From: O2-02-FULL-42-9 sp038043025
GTDB taxonomy: Bacteria > Pseudomonadota > Gammaproteobacteria > UBA12402
DNA length: 19,499 bases
Assembly: GCA_038043025.1 (NCBI GenBank)
Contig: JBBTCW010000047.1
Coordinates: 1 to 19,499 of the forward strand
Direction: 5' to 3'
Numbering within the stretch: position 1 is the stretch's first letter; every line of letters starts with the position of its first letter. A model generated the notes under the pieces. That model made no database searches, was not told the origin of the DNA, and was given only the letters and a program-made list of their open reading frames with translations. Made by a program: the position numbers and the translations under genes. Of the stretch, positions 14,178 through 19,499 are shown in pieces.

Positions 14178-14912
14178 ATGTCATTATCTGTATTTTTAAC
14201 GGATTTGAAACAAGCAAAAGATCTCAATGCGGTTAATCATGCATTAAAAAAATATCTAAAAATGCTAGATATTGAGACTTTTGCTTTCACCTATTATGCG
14301 TATCATCCTAAATCAAAACATAAATTAAAATATGAATTTTGTTCTGATAATTTTAAATATTGGCACCATCATTATGTTGAAGAAAATTATAATGACATTG
14401 ATTCGACATTAAGTGAGGCCTACAGAGATAATTTGCCGATTTTTTGGGATATTCAAGTGCAATTAAAAACAGCCAAAAATCAGCGCGAAAAAAAGATGCG
14501 TGAAGATTCGTTAAAATTTGGTGCGGATAAGGGCATTACCTTTCCGATCCATGGGGCGCATGATGATTTTGCTGTGCTTATGATTGAACAGTTGCAAGGG
14601 CAAACTTGTTTAGAAAATCGAGAGGCGCTGCAACATGAGTGTTTTATTGCTGCGCATTACTATTATCATTTTGTATGCCAACATTTGTTAAAAACAAACA
14701 TGGTTGATCGTCCCTATAATCTGAGTAAGCGTGAGATGCAATGTCTTGTGCTGTTGGCGCAAAATTATTCAAACAAAGAGATTTCCAAACAACTCGATAT
14801 TACAGAGCGCACCGTCAACTTTCATGCTCAAAATATTAATAAAAAACTCGGTACAAAAAACAAATACCAATCCGTCTTAAAGGCTTTAGAAGAAGGGCTG
14901 TTGACTCTGTAA
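14178..14912 (+). CDS. LuxR-type regulator with autoinducer-binding domain (LuxR solo)
   Basis: A 244-residue transcription factor with an N-terminal autoinducer-binding domain (about 10-165) and a C-terminal LuxR helix-turn-helix (183-240; LSKREMQCLVLLAQNYSNKE, TERTVNFHAQNINKKLG). The ATG at 14178 was chosen because GGAG lies eight bases upstream; the frame extends to a GTG at 14154. Of six residues conserved in TraR/LuxR ligand domains, five are kept (Trp62, Tyr66, Asp75, Trp90, Gly119). The proline after the Asp is Ser76. No luxI synthase lies in the window, so it may sense foreign or non-acyl-homoserine-lactone signals. The next plus-strand gene is the chitinase, a possible target. Confidence 0.88.
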   Translation: MSLSVFLTDLKQAKDLNAVNHALKKYLKMLDIETFAFTYYAYHPKSKHKLKYEFCSDNFKYWHHHYVEENYNDIDSTLSEAYRDNLPIFWDIQVQLKTAKNQREKKMREDSLKFGADKGITFPIHGAHDDFAVLMIEQLQGQTCLENREALQHECFIAAHYYYHFVCQHLLKTNMVDRPYNLSKREMQCLVLLAQNYSNKEISKQLDITERTVNFHAQNINKKLGTKNKYQSVLKALEEGLLTL

Positions 14913-15013
14913 TGAGGCAGTTAGCGCAGGAGAGATGAAAACTCTATAAATATTTGCCCGATTTTTATGCAAACCTGGTATAAATGACAGTTTTTGTTCC
15001 TGTTTCGCCCTTC

Positions 15014-15019
15014 TATAAT
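15014..15019 (+). promoter_or_regulatory. Candidate -10 element upstream of the chitinase
   Basis: TATAAT stands in the spacer after the luxR-type gene, preceded by a T-rich stretch without a good -35 at 17 bases. A weak -35 would suit an activator-dependent promoter, but this is only inference. Confidence 0.3.
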
Positions 15020-15050
15020 CGAATCATATTGAATACTCTTGATGGAATAA

Positions 15051-15215
15051 GAAGCAAGCAATATATATTTAAGATATGGAAGCGTGATGACCTGGGGTGT
15101 TTCGCGTGATCAATCCGGCACTGAATTAGCCTATTCAACAGGCTTGTCGGGTTATAGCCGTGGGGCATTTACGGATGCGATTATTCAGGCATTAAAAAAC
15201 CAAGAGAGGGTATAG
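15051..15215 (+). pseudogene. Orphan GH18 C-terminal fragment
   Basis: After a TAA at 15048-15050 the frame reads about 54 codons to a TAG at 15213, with a first ATG at 15087 (42 codons). The stretch YGSVMTWGVSRDQ resembles the last beta strand of GH18 chitinases (G-G-V-M-T-W), and FTDAIIQALKN fits the helix that ends the barrel. The rest of a catalytic domain is absent upstream. It is best read as the end of a lost GH18 gene next to the surviving one. Its stop lies three bases before the chitinase ATG, and its last codons contain the chitinase ribosome site. Confidence 0.6.
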
Positions 15216-15217
15216 CT

Positions 15218-16774
15218 ATGAAAAAAATATTTTCTATTTTAGCGTTGTTAGCATGTGGTTCGGTTTATGCGAGCCAGTCAAGTTATACTAATATGTTTAT
15301 TGCGTATTATACGCCGTCCGATGTTGCTGCGATGGCGGATTATGCGATGGCAAATAAATTGGGCGGCTATATTATGTGGGAGGCGAAAGGCGATACCCCT
15401 TATGATAGTGCGACGCCGTCATTATTAAAAACATTGTCCAATAAATATCAGAATAAAACAGCACCGCTTGTGATGGGATATTGGTCTGATTGGTCTCCGT
15501 ATAGTAACAGCGATGGACCGCATGGAAAAGCGATCCCAGATGCAGTGCCATATCCGATTCCAGGCGCGACAAACGTGCAAAACAGTAATAATCCCGATTT
15601 GACTAAAAAATTAGAAGGCTTAAATGTCATTACATATGCCTTTTTAGAAGGGGAGCCGACGACAGGGTCGCATCCTGGTACATTGTATTTCTTTGATCCG
15701 TGGTCGGATTTATATGCGCAGGGCAGAAATAGCGATCAAGATGCATTTTGTGCAGCGCATCAAGATATTTGTTGGTATGTGCCGATTTCCAGAAACACAC
15801 CCATTGAGCAAGCCGGTCAGATGGGAAATTTTAATGCCTTTTTAAATTTAAAGCACCAAAAAACAAGTAATCCGTTGGGGTCATTAAAGAAAGTTATTTC
15901 GATTGGTGGGTATGGCCATGATGCAACATTTGAAGTAACTTTTAATAATCAAACTTACTCGGATAATTTTGTTAATTCGATCGTTGCATTGATGACGAAA
16001 TTTAAAAATGGGAAGCAACATTTAGATGGAGTTTGTTTGGATTATGAAAATCCAAATATGACCTATCGACAGTCAATTAGTTTTGCTGCTTTGGTGAAAC
16101 AACTAAGCACTGCAGTTGGCAAGGATAATATTACCGTGACAATTTTAGCTTCTCCCGCATATATTATGGGCACAAAAAATAATTATACGCTAGGATTTTC
16201 CCCGGGTACGTTGACGGATATTTCCAAGGCCGTCAAGCATATCGATTTAATGACTTATGATTTTCACGGGGCATTTGATTATGCGCCTGATGGCTCAGGG
16301 TTGACGGGTTTTCTAACGAACTTGTACCTTCCGGGGGCGAATGATGGCGTGCAAAACGGTTATGATCCTCAATTTAGTGTTGAGACATCCGTGGAGGCAT
16401 TGATGCACGCGTTGGGAGCGGAGTATGATTCCAGTCAAATTGTGATTGGTATACCCGCCTATGGTCGTTCCTTGCAAGGAATTAGTTCGCAGAACGGTGG
16501 CTTATTCCAGCCTGTTACGAAGACATTAATTCCGCAAGGGAACTTGGATAGTGCGGCTTGCCATCAAGATATCACTGCCGATTTAAGTGATAATGGCTGT
16601 AGCGGTGCTTTTGAGTATCGTTACATTGTGAATAATATGTTGGGGAAAAAAGGGTTTACGGAGAGTACCCGATCGCATATTGATGACAATAATAATGTCG
16701 TGACATCTGCAAATGGAACCACTGCGTTTGCGAGTAAGTGGACGCCATGGGCGGCGGGCGCAGATCATTATTGA
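15218..16774 (+). CDS. Secreted GH18 chitinase-like protein with permuted barrel
   Basis: A 518-residue glycoside hydrolase family 18 protein, expected to act on chitin or related N-acetylglucosamine polymers outside the cytoplasm. The signal peptide (1-18, ending SVYA) has a possible but weak lipobox at LLAC. GH18 motifs: beta-1 PLVMGYWSDW (83-92), SIGGYG (228-233), the catalytic segment DGVCLDYE (270-277), MTYDFHG (345-351) and GIPAYGR (411-417). The proton donor Glu277 and Asp275 are kept, but the first inner Asp of DxxDxDxE is Cys273. Residues 26-72 (FIAYYTP, KLGGYIMWEAKGD, SLLKTL) resemble the normal C-terminal end of GH18 domains (beta-8 with its Trp). The protein stops at WTPWAAGADHY, just before that block should appear. 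GAGAGGG precedes the ATG by about eight bases. The 3' end overlaps the convergent hpt gene by 7 bases. Confidence 0.88.
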   Translation: MKKIFSILALLACGSVYASQSSYTNMFIAYYTPSDVAAMADYAMANKLGGYIMWEAKGDTPYDSATPSLLKTLSNKYQNKTAPLVMGYWSDWSPYSNSDGPHGKAIPDAVPYPIPGATNVQNSNNPDLTKKLEGLNVITYAFLEGEPTTGSHPGTLYFFDPWSDLYAQGRNSDQDAFCAAHQDICWYVPISRNTPIEQAGQMGNFNAFLNLKHQKTSNPLGSLKKVISIGGYGHDATFEVTFNNQTYSDNFVNSIVALMTKFKNGKQHLDGVCLDYENPNMTYRQSISFAALVKQLSTAVGKDNITVTILASPAYIMGTKNNYTLGFSPGTLTDISKAVKHIDLMTYDFHGAFDYAPDGSGLTGFLTNLYLPGANDGVQNGYDPQFSVETSVEALMHALGAEYDSSQIVIGIPAYGRSLQGISSQNGGLFQPVTKTLIPQGNLDSAACHQDITADLSDNGCSGAFEYRYIVNNMLGKKGFTESTRSHIDDNNNVVTSANGTTAFASKWTPWAAGADHY

Positions 16775-17100
16775 TAATTCATGACTAATTCAAGTTCTTT
16801 GCAGAATTTTTTATAAAATATATCGATCTGATCAGTTTGATTTTGTTTTGCGGCGTGTTCTAAATCTTCAGTCGCTTGCTTTAATCGAACGGTACCAACG
16901 TAACAGGTGGCGCCATGTAATTTGTGAACGGCTTGCGCGAGTTGAGTAAAATTTTTTTTGTCATAAGCGGTTTGAATTTCTTGTTTATGTTGGGGTAGAG
17001 TTTCAAGCAGCATGTCGAATAATTCTTTGGCAAGCGCCCTATTTCCATTGGCAAGTTTTTCGCCTAGCGTCCAATCGACGATGTTATTTTGATCCCTCAT
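16768..17100 (-). CDS. Stand-alone histidine phosphotransfer (Hpt) protein, BarA-type
   Basis: A 110-residue protein consisting almost entirely of one Hpt domain. It would carry phosphate between a hybrid sensor kinase and a response regulator in the cytoplasm. The phospho-accepting His59 lies in VHKLHGATCYVGTVRLK. The opening VDWTLGEKLANGN and the HKLHGA-C-Y-G pattern are very close to the last domain of BarA/GacS-type kinases, more than to ArcB-type Hpt. barA lies close to relA in E. coli, so this may be a separated BarA/LetS module. Start ATG 17100 has no clear ribosome site and lies inside a possible upstream small ORF, which would allow coupling. Confidence 0.88.
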   Translation of the reverse strand: MRDQNNIVDWTLGEKLANGNRALAKELFDMLLETLPQHKQEIQTAYDKKNFTQLAQAVHKLHGATCYVGTVRLKQATEDLEHAAKQNQTDQIDIFYKKFCKELELVMNYQ

Positions 17101-17218
17101 ATAAGATATTATACGTGATCTTTAGCTTTTTGCCAAAGTTCTTCCATAATAATAAATCAGCGAGTTCTTCTTTGATGGCGGGGATTTTTATTTGCTCGAG
17201 GGGCGTTTTGCTAGTCAT
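17084..17218 (-). CDS. Possible small ORF between relA and hpt
   Basis: A 44-codon ORF starts at an ATG overlapping the last codons of relA (ATGACTAG, 8-base overlap) and ends inside hpt (17-base overlap). The predicted product is basic and amphipathic (IKEELADLLLWKNFGKKLK at 15-33). It fills the spacer exactly and could couple relA translation to hpt. I do not recognise it, and an ORF of this length can arise by chance. Confidence 0.35.
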   Translation of the reverse strand: MTSKTPLEQIKIPAIKEELADLLLWKNFGKKLKITYNILYEGSK

Positions 17219-19418
17219 GATGCAGTCGTCGAATCGTGTGAATGTTGGGGATCTGTTGAATATGGTCGAGTATTGTCGTTAACCGATCAAGGTGTACGAT
17301 GTCTATCGTGATAATAAATCGAGCTTCATGTTTTTTGTTATTAATAAATGTTTGTAATTGCGACATGTTCACTTCCTGATTTGCAATAGAGGCGGTGATA
17401 TCGCGCAATAAATTCGGACGATCATAGGCTAAAATTTCAATATCAACGGGATAGGTGATGGCGGTTTTATCGCCCCAATGAACTTCAATAAGGCGGTTGG
17501 TATGCGCGTTGTCCGTGGCGGCGATATTTTTGCAATCGCGATGATGAATGGTGACGCCATGGCCTGCGGTGATATAACCGATGATGGGATCGCCAGGAAG
17601 TGGGCGACAGCATTGTGCGATTTGTGAGAGCAAATCGCCGATACCGTAAATCATGATATTCTTTTTGGATTTTGTTGTGCGCGCGCGTGGTTTTATGGCC
17701 GGCAACTCAGACGATTTCTGCGAGATATGATCAACGAGGTCGCTGGGTACCATGTTGGTCAAACGCGATAGTCGCAGTTGCCCATTCCCCAAGCCGGCGA
17801 GCATTTGATCAGATGATTTATAATTTAGTTTATGTGCGATTTCATTTAAATTTAAATTGTCGATATTTAATCGTTGTAATTCGCGATCTAGCATGGCTTT
17901 GCCTTCGGCGACATGCGTATCATGATTTTGTTGTTTAAACCATTGCAACACTTTGGCGCGCGCTGTCGAAGTTTTTAAGTAGCCGCGTTGAACGGATAAC
18001 CAGTCACGGCTTGGTCCGCCTTTTTTAGTCGTTAAAATTTCGATTTGATCGCCGGTTTTTAAAGGCTGAGGAAGTGGCACAATTTTTTTGTTGATTTTTG
18101 CGCCGCGGCAACGGTGGCCAATATCTGTGTGAATGTGATAAGCAAAATCTAATGGCGTGCTGCCAATCGGCAAGTCGATAATATCGCCCGCAGGCGTGAA
18201 AACATAAACACGGTCTTCTAATATCTTTTTTTCCATTTCTTTTGGCAGATTTTTATCATGCGCCAGCCCTTTTTGCCAATCCAATAAATAACGTAACCAG
18301 GTAATTTTATCTTCATAGGTGGGTTTCTGTTTTGTGCCTTCTTTATAGATCCAGTGCGCTGCCAAGCCCATTTCAGCTTCTTTGTCCATTTGCTCGGTGC
18401 GAATTTGAATCTCGAAGTTTTTTCCATCAGGACCTAAAACCGCCGTATGAATGGAGCGATAACCGTTGGGTTTTGGATGGGCGACATAGTCATCGAATTC
18501 TTTAGGAATAGAGGTAAAGAGACCGTCCACAATGCTTAAAACTTTATAACATTCATCGACCGTCGATACCAATATGCGCACCGCATGAATATCATAGATT
18601 TCAGTGATGGGTAATTTTTTGCGTTGCATTTTTCGTTTAATGCTATAAATGTGTTTTGCACGACCATAAATTTTGGCGGATATATTCGCCTCTTTTAGTG
18701 CCGTTTGTAATATAGCGACGAACTCGTCGACGCGATTGTTACGGTCAGTACGGCGTTCTTTTATGTTTTTAGCAATTTCTAAATATTCTTTTGGCGCCAA
18801 GTAAAAATAGGATAAATCTTCGAGCTCCCATTTGATTTGGTGTAAGCCTAAACGATTCGCGAGCGGTGCAAAAATGTTCAAGGTTTCTTGCGCTGCCTGT
18901 TTTTTTATGCGAGTCGGTTCGTGGCGAATCATGCGCATGGTGACAAGTCGATCAGCGAGTTTGATGACGATGGCGCGGACATCTTGAACCATGGCGAGTA
19001 GCATTTTTCGGATGTTATCGATTTGCTCCAGATGTTCTGTTGCAACTGTATGGCGCGATTTATCAATCGCATTCATCTGAGCAGCATTTTGTGTCAGTTT
19101 GGCGACATTGGAGCCGAGCTGTTCCGTGATTTCATCTAATTCGAGATCCGTGCAGGTAAATGCATTATAAATGATCGCCGTTGCGATGGATTCTGGATCA
19201 AATTGCAGTTGAGCTAAAATATCAGCGGTTTGCAAACCTTGCTCCAAACAGTTGATATTAAAGGGTGTTAATTTATCCTCACCGGCGATCTGAGCCAGGT
19301 GATAGGCATCTTGAATCAATGGCCGAGATTGTGGATCAATATTTAGACGATCAATCCATTTATCAATGTCAATCGATCCATCATTGTGTTGCGGTAGTGC
19401 TGTATGCATATGTACCAT
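17211..19418 (-). CDS. relA: (p)ppGpp synthetase RelA
   Basis: RelA makes (p)ppGpp from ATP and GTP/GDP when uncharged tRNA enters the ribosome. The 735-residue product matches E. coli RelA in length. The N-terminal hydrolase domain is degenerate: where bifunctional enzymes have HD-x-x-E-D there is IIYNAFTCTDLE (81-92). The synthetase domain has YDIHAVRI (275-282), EFDDYVAHPKPNGYRSIHT (307-325) and EIQIRT (336-341). The EFDD signature is the ExDD form of monofunctional RelA, while bifunctional SpoT/Rel has RxKD. TGS domain about 402-463 (VYVFTPAGDIIDLP). Conserved CCRPLPGD at 603-610, then HHRDCKN. ACT domain about 657-735. GAGG lies five to six bases before the ATG. A separate SpoT is expected elsewhere. 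Confidence 0.97.
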   Translation of the reverse strand: MVHMHTALPQHNDGSIDIDKWIDRLNIDPQSRPLIQDAYHLAQIAGEDKLTPFNINCLEQGLQTADILAQLQFDPESIATAIIYNAFTCTDLELDEITEQLGSNVAKLTQNAAQMNAIDKSRHTVATEHLEQIDNIRKMLLAMVQDVRAIVIKLADRLVTMRMIRHEPTRIKKQAAQETLNIFAPLANRLGLHQIKWELEDLSYFYLAPKEYLEIAKNIKERRTDRNNRVDEFVAILQTALKEANISAKIYGRAKHIYSIKRKMQRKKLPITEIYDIHAVRILVSTVDECYKVLSIVDGLFTSIPKEFDDYVAHPKPNGYRSIHTAVLGPDGKNFEIQIRTEQMDKEAEMGLAAHWIYKEGTKQKPTYEDKITWLRYLLDWQKGLAHDKNLPKEMEKKILEDRVYVFTPAGDIIDLPIGSTPLDFAYHIHTDIGHRCRGAKINKKIVPLPQPLKTGDQIEILTTKKGGPSRDWLSVQRGYLKTSTARAKVLQWFKQQNHDTHVAEGKAMLDRELQRLNIDNLNLNEIAHKLNYKSSDQMLAGLGNGQLRLSRLTNMVPSDLVDHISQKSSELPAIKPRARTTKSKKNIMIYGIGDLLSQIAQCCRPLPGDPIIGYITAGHGVTIHHRDCKNIAATDNAHTNRLIEVHWGDKTAITYPVDIEILAYDRPNLLRDITASIANQEVNMSQLQTFINNKKHEARFIITIDIVHLDRLTTILDHIQQIPNIHTIRRLHHD

Positions 19419-19441
19419 AATACCCTCAGCAAAATCCTACA

Positions 19442-19454
19442 CAGCTCTGAGCTG
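19442..19454 (-). repeat. CAGCTCAGAGCTG palindrome upstream of relA
   Basis: A perfect copy in reverse orientation (reads CAGCTCTGAGCTG on the plus strand), 24 bases before the relA ATG. It is the only copy in the window found just upstream of a gene without a visible gene on its other side. On the minus strand it has the same sense as relA transcription. Confidence 0.8.
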
Positions 19455-19464
19455 GACTGGTGAA

Positions 19465-19485
19465 AATCACCTTACTGAGGTGATT
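19465..19485 (-). terminator. Weak hairpin upstream of relA, possible terminator
   Basis: An 8-bp stem (AATCACCT / AGGTGATT) with a 5-base loop. Read on the minus strand it is followed by only two further T residues. It could end transcription of a minus-strand gene lying beyond the window, or be part of the adjacent repeat. It lies about 47 bases before relA. Confidence 0.3.
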
Positions 19486-19499
19486 GATTCCTGAGACAG

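Noticed and set aside
17211..19418. Calling this gene spoT or bifunctional rel
   Set aside because: The HD hydrolase motif is missing and the synthetase has EFDD, the monofunctional RelA signature.

Overview
This window looks like chromosomal DNA from a moderately AT-rich gammaproteobacterium, most likely a relative of Legionella or Coxiella (order Legionellales). The organism call is inferred from three things: the core gene orders rpsP-rimM-trmD-rplS and lepA-lepB-rnc-era-recO, a perfect PmrA-type box in front of two unrecognised genes, and a family of short palindromic repeats. No rRNA, tRNA, CRISPR array, complete insertion sequence or prophage gene was seen.

Layout. 1-259 holds no gene, only palindromic repeats. 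260-1465 (-) is xseA. 1562-1591 carries a PmrA-like box and a -10. It drives a likely two-gene unit of unrecognised proteins (1639-2706 and 2749-3846), the second of which overlaps tadA (3785-4237). On the minus strand a housekeeping operon runs rpsP-rimM-trmD-rplS-ogt from a good sigma70 promoter at 6703-6731. On the plus strand lepA-lepB-rnc-era follows, with a 31-bp near-perfect inverted repeat between lepB and rnc. era and recO, usually adjacent, are separated by about 1.2 kb. That gap holds paired palindromic repeats, a 5'-truncated COG2865-type gene and an hsdR fragment limited to the nuclease domain, which together look like the scar of a type I restriction locus. Then come recO, prmB (whose C-terminus is written by a repeat) and a LuxR-type regulator without luxI.

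14913-16774 holds an orphan fragment that looks like the C-terminal end of a glycoside hydrolase family 18 (GH18) protein, then a secreted GH18 chitinase-like gene. The chitinase has the block that normally closes the barrel (strand beta-8) at its N-terminus and stops where that block should begin. It therefore reads as a natural circular permutation. The end of the window, on the minus strand, is relA (monofunctional type), a possible 44-codon ORF and a stand-alone histidine phosphotransfer (Hpt) protein resembling the last domain of BarA/GacS/LetS kinases.

How the genes work together. The centre is translation and membrane or RNA housekeeping: ribosomal proteins S16 and L19, a 16S maturation factor, tRNA and L3 methylation, EF4, signal peptidase, RNase III, Era, and tRNA deamination by TadA. 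relA plus the Hpt protein suggest a starvation and phosphorelay module. The PmrA-box genes, the LuxR solo and the secreted chitinase are the accessory, environment-facing part. The most unusual items are the permuted GH18 protein, the PmrA-box unit, the rnc-proximal hairpin, the co-oriented palindrome family and the restriction scar in the rnc-era-recO operon.
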